The notes: generated from the sequence alone by a model not told the origin. DNA of 64,000 bases from Terricaulis sp. (GCA_024707365.1 JANPZV010000008.1:310001-374000); one strand, 5' to 3'. Numbered from the stretch's first letter, positions 46,051 through 54,770 are shown. Program-made: numbers and translations.

Positions 46051-47955
46051 ATGGCCCCGCAAACCCCGCTGCTCGACACTGTAAAGCTCCCCGCCGATCT
46101 GCGCGCGCTGCCTGAGAGCCAGCTGCGCCAGGTGGCCGATGAGGTGCGCGCCGAAACCATCAGCGCCGTGAGCCAAACCGGCGGCCATCTTGGCGCTGGC
46201 CTTGGCGTGGTCGAACTCACGGTGGCGCTGCATTATGTGTTCGAGACGCCGAAGGATGTTGTGATCTGGGATGTCGGCCACCAGGCCTATCCGCACAAAA
46301 TCCTCACCGGCCGGCGCGACCGCATCCGCACGCTGCGCCAGGGGCAGGGGCTTTCCGGTTTCACCAAGCGCGCCGAGAGCGAATATGATCCCTTCGGCGC
46401 CGCGCACGCGGCCACCTCGATCTCCGCCGCGCTCGGCTTTTGCGCCGCGCGCGATGCGGCGGGGAAAGATAATCACGTCATCGCCGTGATCGGCGACGGC
46501 TCGATGAGCGCTGGCATGGCCTATGAAGCCATGAACAACGCCGCCGAATGCACCAAGCGGCTCATCGTCATCCTCAATGACAATGACATGAGCATCGCGC
46601 CCCCCGTCGGCGGCATGAGCTCGTATCTCGGGCGCCTCGCCGCCAGCAAAACCTATCGCCGCTTGCGCAAGGCCGCGAAAAACGTCGCCGAGCATCTGCC
46701 CGCGCCGATCCACGATGTCGGCAAAAAGGCCGAGGAATTCGCCCGCACGCTCGTCACCGGCGGCACCTTCTTTGAAGAGCTCGGCTTTTATTATCTCGGT
46801 CCGTTCGACGGCCACGATATGGACGGCCTCGTCCAGATCCTGAAAAACGCCAAGGATATCGGCGATCGCCCGGTGCTGGTGCATGTCGTCACCAAGAAGG
46901 GCAAGGGCTACGCGCCCGCGGAAAACGCCGCCGATAAATATCACGGCGTCGCCAAGTTCAACGTCGTCACCGGCGAGCAGGCCAAGGGCGCCTCAGCGCC
47001 GAGCTACACCAAAGTGTTCGCCGAAGCCCTGATCCGCGAAGCCGAAAAAGACGAGAAAATCCTCGCCATCACCGCCGCCATGCCTTCAGGCACCGGGCTT
47101 GATCAATTCGGCGCGCAATTTCCCAAGCGCAGCTTCGATGTCGGCATCGCTGAGCAGCACGCCGTCACCTTCGCCGCCGGCCTTGCCGCAGACGGCATGA
47201 AGCCGTTCTGCGCGATCTATTCCACCTTTCTGCAACGCGGCTACGATCAGGTCGTGCATGATGTCGCCATCCAGCGCTTGCCTGTGCGTTTCGCCATGGA
47301 TCGCGCCGGCCTTGTCGGCGCCGATGGGCCCACCCATGCGGGCAGTTTTGATGTCGGCTTCATGGGCGCGCTGCCCGGCATGGTGCTGATGGCGGCCGGC
47401 GATGCGAACGAGCTGTCGCGCATGGTCGCCACCGCCGCGATCATCGATGATCGCCCCAGCGCCTTCCGCTATCCGCGCGGCGACGCGTTGGGCGAACTCG
47501 GCGCGGACGCGCATATCCCGCTCGAGATCGGCAAGGGCCGCATCCTGCGCGAAGGGACAAAAGTGGCGCTGGTCAATTTCGGCGCGCGCCTGATCGAAGC
47601 GTACAAAGCCGCCGATAAGCTCAGCGCCATGGGCCTTTCCACCACGCTCGCCGACGCGCGCTTTGCGAAGCCGCTCGATGAAGATCTGATGCGGCGCCTC
47701 GCGCGCGAGCATGAGGTGCTGCTCACCATCGAAGAAGGCGCCGCCGGCGGCTTCGGCGCGTTCGTGCTGCATTTCCTGGCGGGCGACGGCCTGCTCGATC
47801 GCGGCCTCAAAATCCGCACGCTCACGCTGCCGGACGTGTTCCAGGATCAAGACAAGCCCGAAGCAATGTACGCCGCCGCCGGGCTCGACGCAGACGCCAT
47901 CGTGAACGCAGCGCTGCTGGCGTTGGGGCGCGGGGTGAACGAGGCGCGGGCTTAG
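46051..47955 (+). CDS. dxs: 1-deoxy-D-xylulose-5-phosphate synthase
   Basis: First enzyme of the MEP pathway, thiamine-diphosphate dependent, 634 residues. It shows the N-terminal substrate His in [17 protein letters not shown], the TPP/Mg motif [20 protein letters not shown] with ILNDNDMSI, the transketolase central region [17 protein letters not shown], and the C-terminal GDALGEL and [11 protein letters not shown]. The start is the ATG at 46051 behind GAGAGG. The promoter should lie in the 270-base gap after the lipoprotein gene, in which I see no other gene. Its stop overlaps the convergent ATPase gene. Confidence 0.97.
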   Translation: MAPQTPLLDTVKLPADLRALPESQLRQVADEVRAETISAVSQTGGHLGAGLGVVELTVALHYVFETPKDVVIWDVGHQAYPHKILTGRRDRIRTLRQGQGLSGFTKRAESEYDPFGAAHAATSISAALGFCAARDAAGKDNHVIAVIGDGSMSAGMAYEAMNNAAECTKRLIVILNDNDMSIAPPVGGMSSYLGRLAASKTYRRLRKAAKNVAEHLPAPIHDVGKKAEEFARTLVTGGTFFEELGFYYLGPFDGHDMDGLVQILKNAKDIGDRPVLVHVVTKKGKGYAPAENAADKYHGVAKFNVVTGEQAKGASAPSYTKVFAEALIREAEKDEKILAITAAMPSGTGLDQFGAQFPKRSFDVGIAEQHAVTFAAGLAADGMKPFCAIYSTFLQRGYDQVVHDVAIQRLPVRFAMDRAGLVGADGPTHAGSFDVGFMGALPGMVLMAAGDANELSRMVATAAIIDDRPSAFRYPRGDALGELGADAHIPLEIGKGRILREGTKVALVNFGARLIEAYKAADKLSAMGLSTTLADARFAKPLDEDLMRRLAREHEVLLTIEEGAAGGFGAFVLHFLAGDGLLDRGLKIRTLTLPDVFQDQDKPEAMYAAAGLDADAIVNAALLALGRGVNEARA

Positions 47956-49357
47956 TCTTCGATGCCTAGGCTCGGACGCAAGCCTTGGTGCACCACGAAT
48001 GTGCTGGATCTAAGTGGCTTTATGTAGTCGTCTTGATACGCGAAGATCGGGCCGCGTTGTCGTGCAACACCTAACACGTTGTAGCGCACGGCGAGTTCTA
48101 GCGCGCCTTCAAGTGGCATTAAGTTGCCGCCGTGATAGTGCGGCTCCAAATCAGAAAAAGTCACTACTGGCTTTCCGGTGTTCTCCAGAGTGCCGAAAAA
48201 GCTCTCGATTCAGGGAAGACGACGTGCGCTTCATCGACGACTTCTTGTCGGAGGTAAGCGGACTGTTTTGAGTAAAGATAAGGCATGGCGCTATTTGCGA
48301 TCGGCCAAGTGCTGTGATCGAACGAGAGCCTAACGAAGTTCACAACGTCGCGGGGGCGGTTAAACGATGCGTCGCATAGATGCTTGAAAATCGGCTTTCG
48401 CTTGTAAGATTTTGCTTTGTAGATTTTCGTAAATGCCCCACTCGACTCGAAGTGTTTGACGCTGGGATTTTGCATTCGCGCCACGCGGAAATCCGCCAAG
48501 TGTTCAAGCTGTTCTTGGGACCACCGCAGGTCAACGACGACGTCCGACCATTTTCCTTTGTCGGCGTCCTTGATTCTTTGGTAAATATCGCTGCGCATCG
48601 CGATTATCGGGAAAACTTTCGCCTTATTAGTCTGGGCGAATGATTTTCGTATTGAAAGAACCGCTCTGACGAGGGCGCGCGCGTAGGCGAGGAAATAGTC
48701 CTCGCCTAATGAGTCGGTGACCGAAGTGTAGTTCGAATCGATGCCGTCGATCAGTATAAAATACGTTGTCCCATCAATGTAATCACAGAGGTAGTTGCAG
48801 AACTCACGTGCCCGCTCAGGGAGCGAGCGCGTTGACTCGCGGGTTTCACTACGCTGACCGGCAGATGCTCCGTGCCCCAGTAACGAGAAGCCAGCGCTTT
48901 GCGCAACGGTGACCGATGCTTGACCGGACAGCATTTCGGAGGGGCTTTGTGTGAGCGCTTTTGCCAATTCGCGTTTTATGTTGCCGTCTACATTTTTGCT
49001 GTGAAGCATCAGCTTGGCGATTTCTGCCAGGATGGTCATCTGCCACTTAGCGAAGAGCTCGGTGTCTGGCTCAGAGGTCGAAAGTTCTCTCGCGTTGCGG
49101 TGAAAAACACCGAAGTCTTGCAAGTCAAAAACGCAAGATTGTGTATTCGGAATTCGCGTTGATTGTGAAAGGTAACGGATTAGGGCGGTTTTCCCGGTTC
49201 CCTTACGACCGATAACGATTGCTTTGTGCCCGTTCTCAAGGCCGGAAATCGCATCACGAACCCAATAGTACCTTGATGGATGTGCTTCCTCAGCTGCGTC
49301 CAACGACCAATCAGCGATTTCCTGAGTCCAGTTTGGACGTGCCGCCGACTCTATCAT
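47952..49357 (-). CDS. P-loop ATPase, Sll1717 family, frameshifted
   Basis: Begins [20 protein letters not shown], then Walker [21 protein letters not shown] near residue 48 and a Walker B-like [34 protein letters not shown] and [13 protein letters not shown] also match the Sll1717-type P-loop ATPases. As written it ends at 48164. One extra T in the run at 48196-48200 (five to six on the coding strand) continues it through [19 protein letters not shown] to [15 protein letters not shown], the characteristic family end, giving 468 residues. The region is visibly AT-richer than its neighbours, suggesting transfer. Function unknown; related STAND-like ATPases often serve in stress or phage defence. 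Confidence 0.8.
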
Positions 49358-49861
49358 CCATCCCTCCGCGATTAACCATAGTTTAGGGAGGCTTTTGCTG
49401 GTGGCAATTGAGCGGGCGGTGAGTCTCGCTCAAAAGTTGAGATGGATTTGAAAAATCCCGCGTGGAGTCAAAGCCAAACGAGATTGAAAAAAAATCTATC
49501 CGCCCCCACCCAACTCACCTGTATCATACCTGCACCTCTCCCAATGGCGCAGCTTGCCCCTCTGTTTGGCCAGGCGGGTGGGGTGGTGAGTGAGCGTGAA
49601 GCGCTGTTGTTTGCGTCCGGCCTCGGCATTGTCGCGGGGGCGGAAGAGGGCGCCGGGTCTGGTGTGCGTGTCGGCGCGAACGCCGCAGGCCAGGCGCCGG
49701 ATCGCAGCCGCGCAAAGCGGGGATGAAACTCAATTCGGCTTGCAACCACGCGCCCCAGCTCCCGCTTTGGGGGCCGCTTTCTTTCCGCATCTCCGCATCC
49801 GCCCCGCTTTCGCGCGCGCGGGTTTCGCGCCATGCTTGCGCCTATCCCAAAGGAGGATTCC
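49358..49861. other. 504-base gap with no convincing gene
   Basis: Between the Sll1717 ATPase gene and the small lysine-rich peptide. The first 150 bases are AT-rich and may hold the ATPase promoter (divergent side). The rest is GC-rich with open frames on both strands, none of which shows a ribosome site together with recognisable protein composition. I see no tRNA, IS end or long direct repeat here. Confidence 0.5.
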
Positions 49862-49939
49862 ATGGCCAAGGGTCAGGTCAAATCGAACAAAGAAAAGCGC
49901 AAGCCCAAGCAGAACAAGGACGACAAGAAAAAGAAATAG
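49862..49939 (+). CDS. 25-residue lysine-rich small protein
   Basis: Reads MAKGQVKSNKEKRKPKQNKD followed by DKKKK and TAG. A strong AAAGGAGG site lies 5 bases before the ATG, and a strong terminator hairpin starts about 10 bases after the stop, so this is very probably a real expressed unit. The composition (12 Lys/Arg in 25) suggests RNA or ribosome association. Similar MAKGQ-RSN-type peptides occur in other proteobacteria as far as I recall. Confidence 0.75.
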   Translation: MAKGQVKSNKEKRKPKQNKDDKKKK

Positions 49940-49948
49940 GCGCGCAAA

Positions 49949-49975
49949 AAACGGCCCGCAATGAAGCGGGCCGTT
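49949..49975. terminator. Terminator after the lysine-rich peptide
   Basis: Arms AAACGGCCCGC (49949-49959) and GCGGGCCGTTT (49966-49976, last base outside the perfect core), loop AATGAA, with A-rich and T-rich flanks. The symmetric design can stop transcription from both sides, serving the plus-strand peptide and the minus-strand DUF1328 gene. Confidence 0.88.
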
Positions 49976-50031
49976 TGAGCGAGCGTTTGGGGGGGGCTAG
50001 GGGTGCTCGCTCGAAACTCTTATTCTCGCCT

Positions 50032-50484
50032 TTAGCTCTCGCTTTCCGGGTTCACGCGCTCGCCCGCTTCGTCCATGCCTTGGGCGGCGTCGCGGCGGAT
50101 TTCGGCGCTGGTTTCGCGCAGGAAGCGGTCGGCCCGTTCGCCAGCGCTTTCCACGGCGTCGGAGGTGTTGGACGCCAGATCGGAGGCGGCGCGATCCACC
50201 TCGCGGCCCGCTTGCTCGGCGCTCCAATCATTATCGACCCAGGTGTAGGCCACGATCGCCACCACGGCCGTCACCGCCACCAAAAGCGCCGTGCGCCCGC
50301 CGGCGACCGCGCTGGCCCCGTGCGAGCGCGTGAATGCGCCCGCGATCAGCGACAGCACAAACAGCGCCACGAAAATCCAGAAAAGCAGCACGGCCACGCC
50401 CGAAAACGCGCTCGCCAAGCCGCCAAAACCAAACACCGCCGCGATTAACGCAGCGACAAAAAAACCTAACGCCCAGCCAAGCAT
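50032..50484 (-). CDS. DUF1328-like membrane protein with long amphipathic tail
   Basis: A 150-residue protein. The N terminus MLGWALGFFVAALIAAVFGF with LLFWIFVALFVLSLIAGAF is the DUF1328 (YtjA) two-helix domain. It is followed by a third helix TALLVAVTAVVAIVAYTWV and a charged Ala/Glu/Arg tail (SNTSDAVESAGERADRFLRE). The domain is normally only ~55 residues, so the tail is an extension. The start at 50484 has AAGGAG upstream. Small stress-induced envelope protein by family; role unknown. Confidence 0.78.
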   Translation of the reverse strand: MLGWALGFFVAALIAAVFGFGGLASAFSGVAVLLFWIFVALFVLSLIAGAFTRSHGASAVAGGRTALLVAVTAVVAIVAYTWVDNDWSAEQAGREVDRAASDLASNTSDAVESAGERADRFLRETSAEIRRDAAQGMDEAGERVNPESES

Positions 50485-50672
50485 GGGAATGATCTCCTTC
50501 GATCTCGAACTTGTGGAACCAACGCCGTTTTGCGCGGCGTGTTCCGCGCGATTTTTCCCGTCTGCGGTGCAGAATTGGCGCCTTGGGCTCACGATCGCGT
50601 GTGCGCTCATGCGCATTGGCAAGGGCGGGGGCGAGCCGATATAGCTGCGCGCCGAAGCTTGAGGGCGGATGC

Positions 50673-51914
50673 ATGCGGCGCGGGATCATTGCGGCATTGA
50701 TGCTTGTGGCGCTGGGCGCTTGCGCCAGCGGCGCGCGCTCAGATTACGATCTCAGCTTCCGCGAAAGCAGCGCCCCGCCGGGCTTTCCCAATGTGCGCTT
50801 TGCTATCGAGGATCTGCGCACCGCCGAGATCTTGCGTGAAGGCCTCACCCAAGGCGTGCCGCAGGGGGCGGACGGGCATTTCGATCTCATCGCACTCTCG
50901 GGCGGCGGCGCGAGCGGCGCGTTCGCGGCTGGCGTGATTTCGGCCTGGAGCGAATCTGGCGAGCGCCCTGATTTCGAGGTCGTCACCGGCGTCTCCACCG
51001 GGGCGCTGGCCGCGCCGTTTGTTTTCCTCGGCCCAGACTATGATGACCGCCTGCGCGAAGCCTATACCGGGGGCTACGCCGCCAACTTGCTGCAAGGGCG
51101 CGGCTTTGGCGCCTTGTTCGGCTCCGGCGTTTTCCGTGCGCAGCCGCTGCGCGAATTGATTGAGCGCTTTGTCGATGCGCCGCTGCTTGAGGCGATCGCG
51201 GCGGAGCATCGGCGCGGGCGCGTGCTCTTGGTGGCCACCACCAATCTCGATCAGGAGCGCGGCGTGCTCTGGAACATGGGCGAGATCGCTGCGCGCGGCG
51301 GGCCCGAAGCGCTCGAACTGTTCCGCGACGTGCTGCAAGCCTCCGCCTCGATCCCCGGCGCGTTTCCCCCGGTGATGATCCAAGCGCAGATGCAGGATCA
51401 AAACGGCGTGCAAAGCGGGGCGCCGTTTGATGAGATGCATGTCGATGGCGGGGTGCTCAATCCGTTTGTGGCGCTGCCGCAAATGTTGTGGACGTGGCGC
51501 GATCGCGGCCAGACGCTGCAGGGCGGGCGCATCTGGGTGATCGTCAACGGCAAGGCCGCGCCTGTGGCGGTGCTGATGCGCGATGCGGCGCCGGATGTTC
51601 TGGGCCGCGCGCTGGACGCCTCGCTCAAGGCCAATCTGCGCGCCAACCTCACCGCCAACCGCGTATTCGCTGAGCGCAACGGCATGCAATTCCATGTCGC
51701 GGCGATCCCGCCTGATTTCGCGGGCGGCGATAGCCTCGATTTCAGCCCGGCGGCGATGCTGCATACGTATGAGCTTGGCCTTAGGCTGATGCGCGAAGGC
51801 AATGCGTGGTCTTACGGCTGGGAAGCGCCGGTGCAATTGCCCGAAGGCGTGCAGAGCGTCGAGGAGGTGGCGCGCGCGCAGGAAGAAAGCGCCGCGCGCG
51901 AGCGTCCGCGTTAG
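50673..51914 (+). CDS. Patatin-like phospholipase lipoprotein
   Basis: A 413-residue lipoprotein (lipobox LGAC near residue 16). Patatin domain: oxyanion loop ALSGGGASGAFAAG, nucleophile elbow VVTGVSTGALAAPF (GxSxG) and the catalytic Asp in MHVDGGVLNPF. The Ser-Asp dyad is complete, so an active acyl hydrolase anchored at the outer membrane is likely. Its 3' end runs into a heptamer palindrome. Confidence 0.9.
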   Translation: MRRGIIAALMLVALGACASGARSDYDLSFRESSAPPGFPNVRFAIEDLRTAEILREGLTQGVPQGADGHFDLIALSGGGASGAFAAGVISAWSESGERPDFEVVTGVSTGALAAPFVFLGPDYDDRLREAYTGGYAANLLQGRGFGALFGSGVFRAQPLRELIERFVDAPLLEAIAAEHRRGRVLLVATTNLDQERGVLWNMGEIAARGGPEALELFRDVLQASASIPGAFPPVMIQAQMQDQNGVQSGAPFDEMHVDGGVLNPFVALPQMLWTWRDRGQTLQGGRIWVIVNGKAAPVAVLMRDAAPDVLGRALDASLKANLRANLTANRVFAERNGMQFHVAAIPPDFAGGDSLDFSPAAMLHTYELGLRLMREGNAWSYGWEAPVQLPEGVQSVEEVARAQEESAARERPR

Positions 51915-51917
51915 CTC

Positions 51918-51990
51918 GGGGTTCGGTGTTCGGGACTCGGTGTTCGGGAGGCGTCCCGAGCCCCGACAACCGAGCCCCGATCCCCGAACC
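51918..51990. repeat. Palindrome built of 7-base GG-words
   Basis: Left: GGGGTTC, GGTGTTC, GGGACTC, GGTGTTC (51918-51945), strictly in phase. Right: GAGCCCC, GACAACC, GAGCCCC, GATCCCC, GAACC (51958-51990). Read on the other strand, the right arm is again GG-words ending TC. It lies between the convergent patatin and fliE genes and touches both stops. Likely a two-way terminator. Confidence 0.82.
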
Positions 51991-52295
51991 TAAATCGGCA
52001 TCCGCAGAATTTCCTGATACGCCTGGATCACCTGATCGCGCACCGCGATCACGGTTTGCAGCTGCGTTTCCGCCGCCGCGATGGCGGTGACGACATCGAC
52101 GATATCGCCCTTGCCGGCCGCAACGGAGATCGCCTGCTGCTCGGCCGCGCCGACATTCGCGCCGGCTTGCCGCACGGCCTCCTGCACCAGCGAGCCGAAA
52201 TCCATGCTCCCAGTTTCTTCACCAGCGCCCGCGCTGCGCGCGGCTTGTGCGGCCTGCTGATAGGCCCGTGCAGCTGAAAGCGGGTCAATCGCCAT
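51990..52295 (-). CDS. fliE: Flagellar hook-basal body complex protein FliE
   Basis: A 101-residue protein with DFGSLVQEAVRQAGANVGAA and ETQLQTVIAVRDQVIQAYQE followed by ILRMPI, the FliE signature. It links the MS ring to the proximal rod. Last gene of the minus-strand flgB-flgC-fliE operon. Confidence 0.94.
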   Translation of the reverse strand: MAIDPLSAARAYQQAAQAARSAGAGEETGSMDFGSLVQEAVRQAGANVGAAEQQAISVAAGKGDIVDVVTAIAAAETQLQTVIAVRDQVIQAYQEILRMPI

Positions 52296-52302
52296 GGCTC
52301 AC

Positions 52303-52713
52303 TTATCTCCGCAAGAGATCAAGCGCGCGCGTCGTCATCGAGCGTGCGGCTTCGATCATGTTCAAATTGGCTTCGTAGGCGCGCGTGGCTTCGCGCAAAT
52401 CCATCATTTCAACCAGCGTATCGACATTGGGCAGGCGCACATATCCGTCAGGATCGGCCGCCGGATGGTTCGGATTAAATTCCTGGCGGAACGCCGTCAT
52501 ATCCATCGCCGCGCCGCGCACGCGCACGCCTTGGGCGCCGGAGGCGAGCGTCGTGGTTTCCATCAGCGGAATACGGCGGCGGAACGGATCATCGCCGGGA
52601 TTTGCGCCGGTGGAATTGGCGTTGGCGACGTTTTCGGCCGCAACCCGCATGCGCACGGTTTGCGCGCGCATGCCCGAGGAGGCGGCGGCGATGGCGGCTT
52701 GGATGTCTGTCAT
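52303..52713 (-). CDS. flgC: Flagellar basal-body rod protein FlgC
   Basis: A 136-residue proximal rod protein: AASSGMRAQTVRMRVAAENV, ANANSTGANPGDDPFRRRIP, GYVRLPNVDTLVEMMDLREA and TRAYEANLNMIEAARSMTTR. These N- and C-terminal coiled-coil segments are diagnostic of FlgC. Lies 16 bases after flgB. Confidence 0.95.
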   Translation of the reverse strand: MTDIQAAIAAASSGMRAQTVRMRVAAENVANANSTGANPGDDPFRRRIPLMETTTLASGAQGVRVRGAAMDMTAFRQEFNPNHPAADPDGYVRLPNVDTLVEMMDLREATRAYEANLNMIEAARSMTTRALDLLRR

Positions 52714-52729
52714 GGCTTATCGTCCCAAT

Positions 52730-53143
52730 TCATCTTCCAGGCGCGCGCGCGGCGAGGCGCACGAGTTCGAGGCCCTTTTGGTAAAGCGCGATGCCCGTCT
52801 CGAACTGCATGCGGGTTTCGGCGGCGCGGGCCATCTGGTCTTCCAGCACCACGGCGTTGCCGTCGATCGTGGTTTCGCTGTCGTCGCGGGTGACGACGCT
52901 GGCGGGCGTGGGCGAGCCGCCCGGCGTCATGTGCATCGCATTGGTGCGCATCATCGCCGGGCCTGCGCCTGCGCCCGCATGCGCGGCGAGCGCGCGTTCA
53001 AACCCGCTCGTATCCAGATCGCGCGGGCGATAGCCGGGCGTGGAGGCGTTGGCGATGTTTTCCGAAATCAGCCGCTGGCGCTCGCTGAGCTGATCGAGCC
53101 GCGTGCGCAAGAGGCTGAAGAATTGGCTGTTGGCGAGATCCAT
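52730..53143 (-). CDS. flgB: Flagellar basal-body rod protein FlgB
   Basis: A 137-residue proximal rod protein: LRTRLDQLSERQRLISENIA and NASTPGYRPRDLDTSGFERA at the N terminus, DGNAVVLEDQMARAAETRMQ toward the C terminus. First gene of the operon; it diverges from fliO, with a CtrA-type site in the 147-base gap. Confidence 0.94.
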   Translation of the reverse strand: MDLANSQFFSLLRTRLDQLSERQRLISENIANASTPGYRPRDLDTSGFERALAAHAGAGAGPAMMRTNAMHMTPGGSPTPASVVTRDDSETTIDGNAVVLEDQMARAAETRMQFETGIALYQKGLELVRLAARAPGR

Positions 53144-53194
53144 GGGCGGGCCGACTCAAGGGCTGCAAACTTTGCCTAGTGCACCTGCGCATGG

Positions 53195-53209
53195 TTAATC
53201 TGCGCTTAA
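53195..53209. promoter_or_regulatory. Candidate CtrA box (TTAA-N7-TTAA)
   Basis: TTAA at 53195-53198 and TTAA at 53206-53209 with exactly seven bases between, in the gap between divergent flgB and fliO. A second near-match, TTAA at 53225-53228 then seven bases then TTTA, follows. In Caulobacterales this motif binds the cell-cycle regulator CtrA and activates early flagellar operons. The kinase that controls CtrA (CckA) is encoded 6 kb away. Confidence 0.7.
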
Positions 53210-53290
53210 CTCGCGCCCGCAACGTTAACGCGCCGTTTACCAAACCCGCCCAGCGAGAGAGCGCGAAAGCTCCAGAACGGAGGCGGGGTC

Positions 53291-53570
53291 GTGGATTGGA
53301 TTGATTGGGCGCGCGCTGTTTGCGCTCACCGCCACTTTGGCGCTGATCGTGGGCGCGGCGTACGTGGCGCGCCGCCTTGGCATGATCCAGCACCGCGCGC
53401 AGGGGCCTAAACGGCTCAAAATCGGTGAAAGCCTGATGCTCGATCCACGCCGGCGCCTTGTGCTGGTGCGCTGCGATGAGCGCGAACATTTGTTGCTGCT
53501 GGGGCCTGCGGGGGATGTGGTGGTGAGCGAAATGGCGGCCAAGGAATCGGGCGAGGAGGGCGCGGCGTGA
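53291..53570 (+). CDS. fliO: Flagellar export protein FliO, N terminus unclear
   Basis: The body reads ALTATLALIVGAAYVARRLG, GPKRLKIGESLMLDPRRRLV and VRCDEREHLLLLGPAGD, the short FliO type with one membrane helix. A GTG at 53291 with GGAGG upstream encodes VDWIDWARA but is out of frame with the body. A GCGC-repeat indel near 53308-53315 would join them. If the sequence is right, translation must start at the TTG at 53301. The stop overlaps the fliP start. Confidence 0.75.
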
Positions 53571-54448
53571 CGCTATCCAGGAGCGCCGGCTTCCAGCCGG
53601 CACCCCAGTTTCAATCACGCGGTGGCGGCGCCTTTGCCCACGCTGCTTGCCGGCTGGAAGCCGGCGCTCCGGCGTTGCGGTTCACGCGCGCGGCGTTGTT
53701 CGTCGCCGCCCTCGCCATCGGCGCAAGCTTCGCCCCCGACGCCTTCGCCCAAGCGGCCGAGCCCACGCTCAACGTCAATCTCGGCACTGGCGAGGGGCTG
53801 ACGGCGCGGGTGCTGCAGCTCGTGGCGCTGATCACGGTGCTGACGCTGGCGCCCTCGATCCTGATCATGACGACGAGCTTTGTGCGCATCGTCGTGGTGC
53901 TTTCGCTGTTGCGCACCGCGCTTGGCTTGCAACAAAGCCCGCCCAACGTGGTGATCGTCTCGCTTTCGCTGTTTCTCACCGCGTTCGTGATGCAGCCGGT
54001 GTGGAGCGCCGCTTACGATGCGGGCGTCGGCCCGGTAATGCGCGAGGAATTGCCGCTGGACGAAGCATTCCCGCGCATTGTCGAGCCGCTGAAAGCCTTC
54101 ATGGCGGGGCAGACGCGCGAGGCGGATCTTGCGCTGTTCATCGATATGGCGCGGCTCGAAACCCCGCCCGCCAGCGCCGAGGAAACCCCGCTGCGCATCC
54201 TGGCCCCGGCCTTCATGGTGTCCGAACTCAGGCGCGCGTTCGAGATCGGCTTTATGCTGTTTGTGCCGTTCCTGATCATCGATCTGGTGGTGGCCTCATT
54301 GCTGATGGCCATGGGCATGATGATGATGCCGCCGGTGACGGTGAGCTTGCCGTTTAAGCTGATCTTCTTTGTGCTGGTCGATGGCTGGCGGCTGGTGGCC
54401 GGCAGCTTGATCGAAAGCTTCAATTCCGGCGCGCCGCCGGGTGGATAG
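53567..54448 (+). CDS. fliP: Flagellar export channel protein FliP
   Basis: Core export-gate subunit. The mature part is unmistakable: ITVLTLAPSILIMTTSFVRI, VVVLSLLRTALGLQQSPPNV, LFLTAFVMQPVW, ILAPAFMVSELRRAFEIGFM and MGMMMMPPVTVSLPFKLIFF. As read from the GTG at 53567 it has 293 residues, about 35-45 more than usual. The extra N terminus (RSAGFQPAPQF...RLEAGAPA) is encoded by a palindromic repeat. The true start may be the TTG at 53675, just before the signal peptide FTRAALFVAALAIGASF. Confidence 0.94.
   Translation: MTLSRSAGFQPAPQFQSRGGGAFAHAACRLEAGAPALRFTRAALFVAALAIGASFAPDAFAQAAEPTLNVNLGTGEGLTARVLQLVALITVLTLAPSILIMTTSFVRIVVVLSLLRTALGLQQSPPNVVIVSLSLFLTAFVMQPVWSAAYDAGVGPVMREELPLDEAFPRIVEPLKAFMAGQTREADLALFIDMARLETPPASAEETPLRILAPAFMVSELRRAFEIGFMLFVPFLIIDLVVASLLMAMGMMMMPPVTVSLPFKLIFFVLVDGWRLVAGSLIESFNSGAPPGG
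53580..53670. repeat. GGA-SCGC palindromic element, copy 3, inside fliP reading frame
   Basis: Perfect 23-base inverted arms at 53580-53602 and 53648-53670, starting GGAGCGCCGGCTTC. It shares its design with the elements at 8456 and 21101. Here it lies between the fliO stop and the FliP signal peptide and is open in the fliP frame, encoding SAGFQPA and RLEAGAPA. Confidence 0.9.
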
Positions 54449-54461
54449 CGGGCGAAAAAGC

Positions 54462-54560
54462 TCAGCGCTTGATGCCGAGATCGGCCATCAATTGCGCTTT
54501 GAAATCATCGTCCCTGGAAGAGAAAACGCGCCCGAACCACGCAAACATCGCCTTAAACAT
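54462..54560 (-). CDS. Possible 32-residue small protein
   Basis: Reads MFKAMFAWFGRVFSSRDDDF followed by KAQLMADLGIKR and TGA. The C-terminal pattern (DDDFKAQLMADLGIKR) recalls the end of DUF1127-type peptides, in which a basic -LxDIGLSR motif follows an Arg-rich helix. No strong ribosome site is visible, so this is tentative. It lies in the 322-base gap between fliP and the DUF885 gene, which otherwise holds only a terminator. Confidence 0.35.
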   Translation of the reverse strand: MFKAMFAWFGRVFSSRDDDFKAQLMADLGIKR

Positions 54561-54707
54561 CGCCAGCGCCCCATCGTCGCGCCTGCCTCTCGCGGGCAGG
54601 GCGGACACATCGTTTCAGCTCCCTCGCATCAGAGCATGCGCTAAATTTCGCAGGTGCAAAGAGTGCGCCGCAAACATGCTGGCGCTGTTGCGGCGGAGAC
54701 ACGAAAA

Positions 54708-54742
54708 AGCGGGCCGCGCGTGCTTTGTTCGCCCGGCCCGCT
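54708..54742. terminator. Terminator between fliP and DUF885 gene
   Basis: Arms AGCGGGCCG (54708-54716) and CGGCCCGCT (54734-54742), preceded by AAAAA and followed by GAAATTTTA. Lies 29 bases beyond the DUF885 stop, so it can serve that minus-strand gene as well as plus-strand readthrough from fliP. Confidence 0.75.
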
Positions 54743-54770
54743 GAAATTTTAGGCTGAAGCCAATGTTACA

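Noticed and set aside
49442..49726. Open frame in the gap after the Sll1717 ATPase gene
   Set aside because: No ribosome site; Pro/Ser/Ala-rich on the reverse strand and low-complexity on the forward; no sign of a conserved domain. Left as a gap without a gene.
53195..53239. Sigma-54 promoter for the flagellar genes
   Set aside because: No convincing GG-N10-GC element at a suitable distance from flgB or fliO; the CtrA-type sites are the better supported signal.
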